In this document: one piece after another, positions 24,526 to 32,004 of the stretch
Numbering within the stretch: position 1 is the stretch's first letter
How the letters are laid out: each line of letters opens with the position of its first letter
Assembly: GCF_018736145.1 (NCBI RefSeq)
Contig: NZ_CP059997.1
Location: 743,501 to 807,500, forward strand
Direction of reading: 5' to 3'
From: Amycolatopsis sp. CA-230715
GTDB lineage: Bacteria; Actinomycetota; Actinomycetes; Mycobacteriales; Pseudonocardiaceae
Length of the DNA: 64,000 nt
Notes under the pieces: model-generated
The model's database searches: none
Told to the model about the DNA's origin: nothing
Seen by the model: the letters and a program-made list of their open reading frames with translations, nothing else
Position numbers and translations under genes: made by a program

Positions 24526-25296
24526 CTACGACTCCAGCCGGGCGAGCCGGTCGGCGACCTCGCGGGAGGACAGCCGCCCCGCGGTGTCCACGACCCTGCC
24601 GTCGGAGAGGAACACGACCGCGTCCGCGCACGCCGCGGCGGCCGGGTCGTGCGTCACCATCATGATCGTCTGCCCCTCGGCGTCGACGAGCCGCCGCAGC
24701 AGCCCGAGCACCGTGCGCGCGGACTTCGAATCGAGCGCGCCGGTGGGCTCGTCGGCGAAGAGCACCGACGGACGGGTGGCCATCGCGCGCGCGATGGCCA
24801 CCCGCTGCTGCTGCCCGCCGGAGAGCTCGCGCGGCCGGTGCCCGCCGCGGTCGGCGAGCCCGACCGAAGCCAGCACGTCGCGGACGTCCTTTTTGGACAC
24901 CCGGACACCCGCGAGTTTCAGCGGCAGCGCCACGTTCTGCTCCGCGGTCAGCGAGCCGACCAGGTTGAAGCTCTGGAAGACGAACCCGACCTCGCGGCGG
25001 CGCAACGCGGTGAGCGCGGCGTCCGAGGCCGAGGTGATGTCGGTGCCGCCGAGGAGCACCTGCCCCGAGCTGACCTGCTCCAGCCCCGCCGCGCAGTGCA
25101 GCAGGGTGGACTTGCCGGACCCCGATGGCCCCATCACCGCGGTCCACGACCCCGACGGCAGCGCGAGGCTGACGTCGTCGAGCGCGGTCACCGCGGCGTG
25201 CTTCGTCCCGTAGCCGCGCGAAACCCCGCGCAGCTCGATCGCGACCGCGCCGGGCACCGCGCCCGGCTCCCGGTCGAGCTGGATGGCTGTCGTCAT
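24526..25296 (-). CDS. ABC transporter ATP-binding protein (MacB/LolD class)
   Basis: 256 residues. Walker A 'GPSGSGKST' (56-64), Q-loop 'FVFQSFNLVGSL', signature 'LSGGQQQR' (~158-165), Walker B 'VLFADEPTGALDS' and H-loop 'MMVTHD' are complete. The 'QSFNLV' Q-loop and 'EPTGALDS' are typical of the o228/LolD subfamily that pairs with FtsX permeases. It is immediately upstream of and contiguous with its permease gene. Confidence 0.93.
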   Translation of the reverse strand: MTTAIQLDREPGAVPGAVAIELRGVSRGYGTKHAAVTALDDVSLALPSGSWTAVMGPSGSGKSTLLHCAAGLEQVSSGQVLLGGTDITSASDAALTALRRREVGFVFQSFNLVGSLTAEQNVALPLKLAGVRVSKKDVRDVLASVGLADRGGHRPRELSGGQQQRVAIARAMATRPSVLFADEPTGALDSKSARTVLGLLRRLVDAEGQTIMMVTHDPAAAACADAVVFLSDGRVVDTAGRLSSREVADRLARLES

Positions 25297-25368
25297 AAGA
25301 GGAATTCCACCGTGCGGGCTACACCTCCGGCACGACTGCCGACCACCGGAACCGCGGTGGGGACAGCC

Positions 25369-25704
25369 CTACCCCAGTTCGCGCGCGAACCTCGCGAAGC
25401 CGTCGGCGGTGGCTTGCCGGAACCCGATGAACAGCCGGTTCGCCAGCGGCACGCCCCAGCGGAGCCGGTCCGCGACGTTGTAGACCCGGTGCGTCACCCG
25501 CGCGCCCCCGCCCGGCTCCCCCACCACCTCGTACTCGCCGCGATACCACCAGCCGCCCTGGCACGCCACGGTCCCCCGCTCGCGGTCGACCTCCAGGTTC
25601 GGCGCGCCCGTGAGCCTGGTTTCCAGGGCTTCGAGCACGTCCGCCGCGGGCGCACTGACCACTTCGGACACTTCGACCATCAGCTTCTTCTTGGGGCGCT
25701 TCAT
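25369..25704 (-). CDS. SRPBCC-type small protein
   Basis: 111 residues. The pattern 'MVEVSEVVSAPAADVLEALE', a central 'GGWWYRGEYEVVGEPGGGARVTHRVYNV' (in parts) and the C-terminal helix 'LFIGFRQATADGFARFAREL' fit a START/polyketide-cyclase-like (SRPBCC) fold. Its ATG overlaps the stop of the NTF2-like gene by 4 nt, so the two are co-translated. The function is unknown; control by the divergent TetR gene is likely. Confidence 0.7.
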   Translation of the reverse strand: MKRPKKKLMVEVSEVVSAPAADVLEALETRLTGAPNLEVDRERGTVACQGGWWYRGEYEVVGEPGGGARVTHRVYNVADRLRWGVPLANRLFIGFRQATADGFARFARELG

Positions 25705-26123
25705 TTCCCCGCCCACGACCTCGGGTCGGTGACGCGGGTGTTCTGGAACGACGCGACGCGCCAGCGGTCGTCGTCGCACACCAGCACGTAGGTGATCAGC
25801 GACTCGCGCTCGGTGCCCTGCACCGGCTTGCCGTCGAGCGAGGACCCGCCGCCCACCAGCACGACGGCGACGTCGGGTCGCAGGAACCGGATCTTCGGCG
25901 GCGCGCCGCCGCCGACCAGCTTCGCGCCCTTCAGCGGCCCGGCGGACATCGCGCGGCGCAGCTCCTCGATCTTCGCGCGGCCCGGCGTGTTCATCCCGAA
26001 GAACGTGATGTAGTCCGCGTCCTCGGTGAAGTGGTCCGCGTACGCGGCGGCGTCGTCGGTGTTCCACGCCTCCGCCATGCCCTCCAGCGTGGCGAGGACC
26101 TGGGCTTCCTTCGTGTCGGTCAT
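25701..26123 (-). CDS. NTF2-like SgcJ/EcaC-family protein
   Basis: 140 residues. The opening 'VLATLEGMAEAWNTDDAAAYADHFTEDADYITF' (in parts) and the ending 'DDDRWRVASFQNTRV' are characteristic of the SgcJ/EcaC subgroup of the SnoaL/NTF2 fold. Members occur in enediyne and aromatic polyketide clusters and as stand-alone proteins; catalytic roles are uncertain. It is the first gene of a two-gene unit divergent from the TetR regulator, with palindromic operators in between. Confidence 0.82.
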   Translation of the reverse strand: MTDTKEAQVLATLEGMAEAWNTDDAAAYADHFTEDADYITFFGMNTPGRAKIEELRRAMSAGPLKGAKLVGGGAPPKIRFLRPDVAVVLVGGGSSLDGKPVQGTERESLITYVLVCDDDRWRVASFQNTRVTDPRSWAGK

Positions 26124-26149
26124 GCGCTTTCCCCTTTTGATCGCGAACA

Positions 26150-26191
26150 GTGTTCGTTGACGAACACCGTTCTACAGACGAACGCCGTTCG
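26150..26191. promoter_or_regulatory. TetR-type operators between divergent genes
   Basis: A perfect 7-4-7 palindrome GTGTTCG-TTGA-CGAACAC (26150-26167) is followed by a 5-3-5 palindrome CGAACGCCGTTCG (26179-26191). Further GTGTTCG/CTGTTCG half-sites lie up to 26220. All share GTTCG/CGAAC half-sites. The cluster sits in the 113-bp gap and should let the TetR protein control both directions. Confidence 0.65.
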
Positions 26192-26236
26192 CGTCAAGTA
26201 CAGTGTTCGTGACCTGTTCGCGAAGAAGGGCAGCAC

Positions 26237-26944
26237 ATGGACCTCCCCGCCCCGCCATGGCAGCGCGCCCCCCGGCGCCGTGCGGTGAAGCCACCGCTGT
26301 CGCAGGACCTGGTGGTGCGCGCCGGGCTGGAGATCCTCGCCGAGGAAGGCATCGACGCGGTGAGCATGCGCCGCGTCGCGCAGGCGCTGGACACCGGACC
26401 GGCCTCGCTGTACGCGCACGTGTCCAACAAGGACGAACTCGACGAGCTGATGTTCGACCGGGTCATCGCCGAGGTCGAAGTGCCCGAGCCGGATCCGGCG
26501 CGCTGGCGCGACCAGATCAAGGAGCTGTTGCAGGCGCAGGCGCGCGCCATGCTCGCCTACCCCGGGATCGCGAAGGTGGCTTGGCGCACCATGATGATCC
26601 CCCTCGGGCCGAACGCGTTGCGCCAGGGCGAAGCGCAGCTCGCACTGCTGCGCGCGGGCGGGCTTTCGGCACGGCACGCCGCCTACGCGGGTGACGCGCT
26701 TTCCACCTATGCCAAGGCTTTCGCCTACGAAGCGAACGCGTGGTCGTCGGGCGAGTTCTCCTCGGCGGAGGCCGCCGAGCGGGGCAAGCAGATGACCGAC
26801 TACCTGCGCTCGCTGCCGGAGGGGACCTTCCCGAACCTGCTCGAAACCATGACGATGTTCAACGCCGACAACGCAACGGAACGCTTCGTCTTCGCACTGG
26901 ACGCCTTCCTGAACGGCCTGCCCACGGACTCAGCCGACGGGTGA
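26237..26944 (+). CDS. TetR-family transcriptional regulator
   Basis: 235 residues. The HTH is 'LVVRAGLEILAEEGIDAVSMRRVAQALDTGPASLYAHVSNKDEL' read in pieces at ~28-71, followed by a TetR_C-type ligand-binding domain of Tet class ('AMLAYPGIAKVAWRTM'). It is divergent from the NTF2-like/SRPBCC pair across clustered GTTCG/CGAAC palindromes, so it probably represses that pair and itself. Confidence 0.9.
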   Translation: MDLPAPPWQRAPRRRAVKPPLSQDLVVRAGLEILAEEGIDAVSMRRVAQALDTGPASLYAHVSNKDELDELMFDRVIAEVEVPEPDPARWRDQIKELLQAQARAMLAYPGIAKVAWRTMMIPLGPNALRQGEAQLALLRAGGLSARHAAYAGDALSTYAKAFAYEANAWSSGEFSSAEAAERGKQMTDYLRSLPEGTFPNLLETMTMFNADNATERFVFALDAFLNGLPTDSADG

Positions 26945-26987
26945 TTCCCCTGAAGGCCGCGGTGTTTCCCGCTTGATGGACATGCCG

Positions 26988-27032
26988 TGATGGCCACCAT
27001 GACGGCGTTCAGTGCCCTCATGGTGGCCATCA
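26988..27032. repeat. Intergenic palindromic repeat, near-intact copy
   Basis: Arms 26988-27006 and 27014-27032 (19 nt, one mismatch) with a 7-nt loop. The arm core is GATGGCCACCATGACGGC. It belongs to the same family as 36546-36596 and 373-422. It lies between the TetR stop and the 3' end of a convergent gene, so it could serve both as a terminator. Confidence 0.75.
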
Positions 27033-27055
27033 GGGCTCGAAGAGCCGGGCGGAAG

Positions 27056-28066
27056 TCAGCGGTAGAGCAGGGAAGCGGCGACGTGCGCGACGATCCCCGC
27101 CTGCCCGGCCTCGGTGCGGACCACGCTCCAGTGGCCAGGGTCCAACTGGCGCGCGGCGACCCTGCCGTCGGCGCTCGTGCGCAGGTCCACCCCGTCGACC
27201 CGGACCCGCCGGTCCAGCGGCACCCGCACCGGCTTCGCCTGCGACTGCACCGTGCCCGTGCCGGGAAGGTCGACGGAGTCGTAGACCTCCGGCAGCACGC
27301 CCGTCGTCGTGCGGACCTCGGCGCACTCCTGGCGAGCGCCCACTTCGGGGCACAGCGTGATGAAGTTCCCCTGCGGCCCGTCGGACCAGGACACGATCCG
27401 CCACGAGGTGGGCACCCCGACAGCGCGAACGATCGAGTCGACGGCGCCTTCGTCGAGGGACGAAGCGACCTGCACGAGGGTCTGATCGGGCACCCCGGCG
27501 CTGCCCAGCACGCTCACCCAGCCGGTACTCGGTGGTCCCGGCACGACGAGTTCGCGCTCACCACCGGGGCTGACCGTCCTGAACCGCCCCGTCGCCCCGT
27601 CCCCCAGCGGGACCGGCGGACCGGCCGGTTCGGGCGCGGTGCCCGTGCGGTGCATCGTCAGCACGACCGTGCGCCCGTCCGCGGCTTCGTACTGGGCGCT
27701 GCTGGACGACAACATCCCGAACTCCCCCACCGGCGAGATGGTCCACGAGGTCTGGGCGAATCCCGGCAGGGGATGCCGGAGGCGGACCGCCATCGGGGGC
27801 GGCATCAGTTTCGCCGGGAACGCGGGCACCTCGGTCACGCTCGGCGGCGCGGCGACGTCGGTCCGGCCGTGGCCCGCGCCCCACCACGCGACCCCGCCGA
27901 CGAGCCCGCCCGCGGTCACCGCGACGACCACGGCCACCGCCGCGGCACGGCGGCGGACCTGCCGCCGGTGGATCCGGCGCCGCACCCCGGCGAAGACGTC
28001 GTCGGGATCGGGCGCGCACGCTTCGCGCTCCCGCAAGGTGCCCCGAAGGACATCGAGGTCGTTCAT
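27056..28066 (-). CDS. Single-pass membrane protein encoded with an ECF sigma factor, possible anti-sigma factor
   Basis: 336 residues from an ATG that overlaps the sigma gene stop by 4 nt. A short cytoplasmic N-terminus with 'RRRIHRRQVRRRAAA' is followed by one membrane segment (~40-62) and a ~270-residue extracytoplasmic part of beta-rich, unrecognised sequence. The position suggests a sigma-regulating role, but the zinc anti-sigma motif (HxxxCxxC) is absent and only two cysteines are seen. An anti-sigma function is therefore inference from gene order. Confidence 0.7.
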   Translation of the reverse strand: MNDLDVLRGTLREREACAPDPDDVFAGVRRRIHRRQVRRRAAAVAVVVAVTAGGLVGGVAWWGAGHGRTDVAAPPSVTEVPAFPAKLMPPPMAVRLRHPLPGFAQTSWTISPVGEFGMLSSSSAQYEAADGRTVVLTMHRTGTAPEPAGPPVPLGDGATGRFRTVSPGGERELVVPGPPSTGWVSVLGSAGVPDQTLVQVASSLDEGAVDSIVRAVGVPTSWRIVSWSDGPQGNFITLCPEVGARQECAEVRTTTGVLPEVYDSVDLPGTGTVQSQAKPVRVPLDRRVRVDGVDLRTSADGRVAARQLDPGHWSVVRTEAGQAGIVAHVAASLLYR

Positions 28067-28554
28067 CGTGTTCCCGCTTCCTGTTCGTGCACGCGCACCC
28101 TCAGCGCGTTCAACCCGCGTGACACGTGGCTCCGGACGGTCGCCACCGCGCACCCGAGCACTTCGGCGATTTCGTGGTCGTCGCGGTCTTCGTAGAAGCG
28201 CAGCACGATCGCGACCTGCTGCGAGCGCGGCAAGGTCGCCAGCAGAGCGGCCAGTTCGGCGCCGTCGGCGATCCGCTCGGCGGGATCGGCGACGCCGGGC
28301 AGCTCCCCCACATCGTCCACAGTGGACACCGAGCGCTGGTACCAGCGGCCACGCCAGGTCAGGTAGCCGTTGACCACCATCCGCCGCAGGTACAGGTCGG
28401 GGCGCTCGGCCGAGGACACCCTCGCCCACCTACCGTGCGCCTTCACCAGCGCGTCCTGCACGAAGTCCTGCGCGCGGTCGCGGTCACCGGTCAGCACCGC
28501 GGCGAACCGGACCAGTCCGGGGAGGTGCTCCCCGGCGAACTCATCGAACTGCAC
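28063..28554 (-). CDS. ECF RNA polymerase sigma factor (SigE-like family)
   Basis: 163 residues from a GTG. Region 2 ('GLVRFAAVLTGDRDRAQDFVQDALVKAH' in parts) and region 4 ('LPRSQQVAIVLRFYEDRDDHEIAEVLG', 'ATVRSHVSRGLNAL') are complete. The subgroup is the actinobacterial 'SigE family' usually paired with a downstream membrane protein, as here. No good Shine-Dalgarno precedes the GTG, so the message may be leaderless. The promoters it recognises are unknown. Confidence 0.88.
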   Translation of the reverse strand: MQFDEFAGEHLPGLVRFAAVLTGDRDRAQDFVQDALVKAHGRWARVSSAERPDLYLRRMVVNGYLTWRGRWYQRSVSTVDDVGELPGVADPAERIADGAELAALLATLPRSQQVAIVLRFYEDRDDHEIAEVLGCAVATVRSHVSRGLNALRVRVHEQEAGTR

Positions 28555-28607
28555 ATGAAGAGGACTACGGCACGGGCGCGTTCTGTGGCAGTTTCCGCGG
28601 AAAGAAT

Positions 28608-29813
28608 TCAGGCGACCAGTCTGCGCACCACGCCGTCGGCGAGCAGCCTGCCGCGATCGGTCAGCACCGCCCTGCCCCGTTCGTCGAGCGCCGACGGGTC
28701 GAGCAGCCCTTCCGCCGCCGCCGCGCGGGCCTCGGCCACCCCCGCGTCGTCCAGCGCGGTGAGCGGCAGCCCTTCCACCACCCGCAGTTCCAGCATGACG
28801 CGTTCGAGGTGCCGGTCCTGCTCGGTGAGCACCTCGTGCCCCGCCGACGGTGATCCGCCCTCGGCCAGCGTCGCGGCGTAGCGCGCGGGGTGCTTCAAGT
28901 TCCACCAGCGGACGCCGCCGACGTGGCTGTGCGCGCCGGGGCCCGCGCCCCACCAGTCGCCGCCGCGCCAGTAACCCACGTTGTGGCGGCAGCGCGCGGC
29001 CTCGGACGCGGCCCAGTTCGACACCTCGTACCAGGTCAGCCCGGCGCCGGACAGGACGCGGTCGATGAGCTCGTAGTCGGCGGCGAGCACGTCGTCGTCG
29101 GGTGCGGGCAGCTCACCGGTCCGCACGCGGCGCGCGAGCGCGGTGCCCTCCTCGACGATCAGCGCGTACGCCGAAACGTGGTCGACCCCGGCCGAGAGCA
29201 CGGCGTCGAGCGAGCGCTGGAGGTCTTCGACGCGCTCCCCCGGCGTGCCGTAGATGACGTCGAGGTTGACGTGCTCGAACCCGGCGGCGCGCGCTTCGGC
29301 GACCGCGGCGCCGGGACGTCCCGGCGTGTGCACGCGGTCGAGGATCGCCAGCACGTGCTTCGCGGCGGACTGCATGCCCAGCGACACCCGCGTGTACCCG
29401 GCGTCGCGGATGCCCGCGAAGAACTCCGGTGAGGTCGACTCGGGATTCGACTCCGTGGTCACCTCGGCACCGTCGGCGAGCCCGAACGCGCCGCGCACCG
29501 CGTCGAGTACCGAACCCAGCCCGGAAGCCCCGAGCAGGGACGGGGTGCCGCCGCCGACGAACACCGTGTCCGCGGCGGGCGGCGCGCCGAGCGTTTCGGC
29601 GGCCAGCTCCAGCTCCCGTTCGAGCCCGGCGAGCCACGATTCCGGTGACGCGCCGGAACCGAGCTCGCCCGCGGTGTAGGTGTTGAAGTCGCAGTAACCG
29701 CACCGCGTCGCACAGAACGGCACGTGGACGTACACGCCGAACGGCCTCGTCCCGAGCCCGGCCAAGGCGGTCTCGGGAAGGGTGAACGGGCGGGTGGCGG
29801 TCTTCTCGGGCAC
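28608..29813 (-). CDS. hemW: HemW-type radical SAM protein (heme chaperone)
   Basis: 401 residues from the GTG at 29813. The radical SAM CxxxCxxC is Cys34, Cys38, Cys41 in 'CATRCGYCDFN', preceded by 'VYVHVPF'. 'VFVGGGTPSLL' and 'ESNPES' follow, and the C-terminal HemN-like domain carries 'GAGPGAHSH'. It lacks the extra N-terminal features of true HemN, so it is HemW, which inserts heme into respiratory proteins, rather than coproporphyrinogen oxidase. In actinobacteria it typically lies between lepA and hrcA, as in this window, but here with intervening genes. Confidence 0.9.
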   Translation of the reverse strand: MPEKTATRPFTLPETALAGLGTRPFGVYVHVPFCATRCGYCDFNTYTAGELGSGASPESWLAGLERELELAAETLGAPPAADTVFVGGGTPSLLGASGLGSVLDAVRGAFGLADGAEVTTESNPESTSPEFFAGIRDAGYTRVSLGMQSAAKHVLAILDRVHTPGRPGAAVAEARAAGFEHVNLDVIYGTPGERVEDLQRSLDAVLSAGVDHVSAYALIVEEGTALARRVRTGELPAPDDDVLAADYELIDRVLSGAGLTWYEVSNWAASEAARCRHNVGYWRGGDWWGAGPGAHSHVGGVRWWNLKHPARYAATLAEGGSPSAGHEVLTEQDRHLERVMLELRVVEGLPLTALDDAGVAEARAAAAEGLLDPSALDERGRAVLTDRGRLLADGVVRRLVA

Positions 29814-29926
29814 GGTTCCAGTGTCCCCGTTGACGCGCTGACCGGCGCAATCGGGGCGCACGTGATCCTGCTCCCAGCATGCGGACGCGTCTGGACCAGC
29901 ATGTGGGCGAGTGGCACCCTGGGGGC

Positions 29927-30013
29927 GTGACTCATGCCGGGATCCGACTCGTGGCGCGACGCCACGTCGATCTGCGGCGTGTCGCCAGCGCCCTGTGCCA
30001 GGCGACCGACTGA
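29927..30013 (+). CDS. Cysteine-containing leader peptide upstream of the sulfate-assimilation operon
   Basis: 28 codons, GTG start after CTGGGGG. The peptide contains the motif 'LVARRHVDLRRVASALC', the conserved form of actinobacterial leader peptides (Ms4533A-like family) found upstream of sulfur-assimilation genes. In mycobacteria, translation of such leaders is cysteine-sensitive and controls the operon by attenuation. Here a single Cys codon sits at position 24 of 28. A 9-bp hairpin (30066-30097) lies between it and the sulfite reductase start, as an attenuation model expects. The match is by recalled motif and context. Confidence 0.82.
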   Translation: MTHAGIRLVARRHVDLRRVASALCQATD

Positions 30014-30065
30014 CTCCTGCCACCACTGTTCCACGAACACGGACCGCAGGCATCGGTCGCTCCGC

Positions 30066-30097
30066 GAAGCGCCCCGCCACGGATGCCTGGGCGCTTC
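30066..30097 (+). promoter_or_regulatory. Candidate attenuator hairpin before sulfite reductase
   Basis: GAAGCGCCC (30066-30074) and GGGCGCTTC (30089-30097) form a perfect 9-bp stem with a 14-nt loop. It lies 53 nt after the leader-peptide stop and 42 nt before the sulfite reductase start. No U-run follows, so it might act on transcription with Rho or on translation. Confidence 0.5.
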
Positions 30098-30139
30098 ACG
30101 GCTGGGCCGGTGCTTCTCGACAGCACCCGGAGGATCCGT

Positions 30140-31840
30140 ATGGCCTCGCCCACTCGCCAGAGCCCGAACGCGAGTCGCGCCGCGCGCCCCAAGCAACGCC
30201 GGGGCGAAGGGCAGTGGGCCCTCGGCTACCGAGAGCCGCTCAACCCGAACGAGCGCTCGAAGAAGGACGACAGCCCGCTCAACGCGCGCGCCCGCATCGA
30301 GAACATCTACGCGCACCGGGGCTTCGACTCGATCGACCCCGGTGACCTGCGCGGCCGGTTCCGCTGGTTCGGCCTGTACACCCAGCGCAAGCCCGGGATC
30401 GACGGCGGCCGCACCGCGACGCTGGAACCCGAGGAATTGGACGACCGGTACTTCATGCTGCGGGTCCGCCTCGACGGCGGCGCGCTGACCACCGCGCAGC
30501 TCGCCGTGCTCGGCGAGATCTCGCAGACGCACGCGCGGGACACCGCGGACATCACCGACCGCCAGAACATCCAGTACCACTGGATCCAGATCGAGGACGT
30601 GCCGACGATCTGGGAGAAGCTCGAAGGCGCGGGCATGACCACGATGGAGGCGTGCGGTGACAGCCCGCGCGTCATCCTCGGTTCCCCCGTCGCGGGGATC
30701 GCCGCCGACGAGATCATCGACGGCACTCCGGCGATCGACGAGATCAAGCGCCGCTACATCGGCAAGCCCGAGTTCGCGAACCTGCCGCGCAAGTTCAAGA
30801 CCGCGGTCTCCGGGCAGGCCGACGTCGCGCACGAGATCCACGACGTCGCGTTCGTCGGCGTGGACCACCCCGAGCACGGTCCCGGTTTCGACGTGTGGGT
30901 CGGCGGCGGGCTGTCCACCAACCCGATGATCGGCCAGCGCCTCGGCGCGTGGGTCCCCCGCGACGAGGTGCCCGACGTGTGGGAAGGCGTGATCAGCGTC
31001 TTCCGCGACTACGGCTACCGGCGGCTGCGGTCGCGGGCGCGGATCAAGTTCCTGGTCAAGGACTGGGGCGCCGAAAAATTCAGGCAGGTTCTCGAATCCG
31101 AGTACCTCAAGCGCCCGCTGATCGACGGCCCGGCGCCCGAGGTGCCGCCGCAGCCGATCGACCACGTAGGCGTGCACAAGCAGACCGACGGCAAGTTCTA
31201 CGTCGGCGCGGCACCGGTCGCGGGCCGGGTCTCCGGTACCACGCTGATCGCGGTGGCGAAGGCGGCCGAGCGCGCCGGGTCGGGCCGGGTGCGGCTGACC
31301 CCGCAGCAGAAGCTCGTGGTGCTGGACGTCGAATCCGGTGACGTCGACGACCTGAAGTCCGATTTGGACGAACTGGGCCTTCGCGTCGAACCGTCGCCGT
31401 GGCGCCGCGGCGTGATGGCGTGCACCGGGATCGAGTTCTGCAAGCTCGCGATCGTCGAGACGAAGCAGCGCGCGCACGACCTCGTCGCCGCGCTGGAAAC
31501 CAGGCTGGCGGACATCCAGTCGCATGTGGACACCCCGGTTTCGGTACACCTCAACGGCTGCCCCAACTCGTGCGCCCGCGTCCAGACCGCCGACATCGGG
31601 CTCAAGGGCCAGATCGTCACCGACTCCGACGGCAAGCAGGTCGAGGGCTTCCAGGTGCACCTCGGCGGTGGCCTCGGGCTCGACGCCGGGTTCGGCCGGA
31701 AGCTGCGTGGGCACAAGGTCACCGCCGCACAGCTGATCGACTACGTCGAGCGCGTGGTACGCAACTACGTCGAGCAACGCGAGGACGGCGAGCGCTTCCC
31801 CCAATGGGTCGCGCGCGCGGACGAAAGCGCCCTGCAGTGA
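30140..31840 (+). CDS. sirA: Ferredoxin-dependent assimilatory sulfite reductase
   Basis: 566 residues from the ATG at 30140, with GGAGGATCC before it. The siroheme/[4Fe-4S] ligands are Cys428 and Cys434 ('ACTGIEFCK') and Cys474 and Cys478 ('NGCPNSCAR'). The two nitrite/sulfite-reductase ferredoxin-like half-domains and siroheme domains are recognisable. It reduces sulfite to sulfide with six electrons from ferredoxin. Annotation often reads nitrite/sulfite reductase (NirA), but placement before cysH, cysD and cysN makes sulfite the substrate. It overlaps the next small gene by 4 nt. Confidence 0.92.
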   Translation: MASPTRQSPNASRAARPKQRRGEGQWALGYREPLNPNERSKKDDSPLNARARIENIYAHRGFDSIDPGDLRGRFRWFGLYTQRKPGIDGGRTATLEPEELDDRYFMLRVRLDGGALTTAQLAVLGEISQTHARDTADITDRQNIQYHWIQIEDVPTIWEKLEGAGMTTMEACGDSPRVILGSPVAGIAADEIIDGTPAIDEIKRRYIGKPEFANLPRKFKTAVSGQADVAHEIHDVAFVGVDHPEHGPGFDVWVGGGLSTNPMIGQRLGAWVPRDEVPDVWEGVISVFRDYGYRRLRSRARIKFLVKDWGAEKFRQVLESEYLKRPLIDGPAPEVPPQPIDHVGVHKQTDGKFYVGAAPVAGRVSGTTLIAVAKAAERAGSGRVRLTPQQKLVVLDVESGDVDDLKSDLDELGLRVEPSPWRRGVMACTGIEFCKLAIVETKQRAHDLVAALETRLADIQSHVDTPVSVHLNGCPNSCARVQTADIGLKGQIVTDSDGKQVEGFQVHLGGGLGLDAGFGRKLRGHKVTAAQLIDYVERVVRNYVEQREDGERFPQWVARADESALQ

Positions 31841-32004
31841 CCGAGCGCGCGGCGCCGTTCTACTGCCCGTACTGCGGTGACGAAGATCTCCGCCCGGAAG
31901 AAGACCACGCGGGCGCGTGGTTGTGCACCGGGTGCCGCCGGGTTTTCTCGGTGCAGTTCGTCGGATTGTCCTTACCGGAAGCGAACGAGGTGAGCGGATC
32001 ATGA
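31837..32004 (+). CDS. Small zinc-ribbon protein in the sulfate-assimilation operon
   Basis: 55 residues. Two CxxC pairs, 'YCPYCGDE' and 'LCTGCRRVF', are spaced by about 20 residues as in a zinc ribbon or rubredoxin-like knuckle; the tail is 'SVQFVGLSLPEANEVSGS'. The gene overlaps sirA by 4 nt (GTGA) and cysH by 4 nt (ATGA), so it is translated with both and is surely part of the operon. Similar small ORFs occur in other actinobacterial sulfur operons (recalled). A role in electron transfer or Fe-S handling for SirA/CysH is possible but unproven. Confidence 0.8.
   Translation: MTERAAPFYCPYCGDEDLRPEEDHAGAWLCTGCRRVFSVQFVGLSLPEANEVSGS

Noticed and set aside
28608..29813. Oxygen-independent coproporphyrinogen III oxidase (HemN)
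   Set aside because: The length and the HemW-type CxxxCxxC region fit the heme chaperone HemW, and the lepA-hemW-hrcA order supports this.
29934..30488. 184-codon frame beginning inside the leader peptide (ATG at 29934)
   Set aside because: Runs out of frame through the start of sirA and has no family features. The 28-codon GTG frame 29927-30013 has the recognised leader motif instead.
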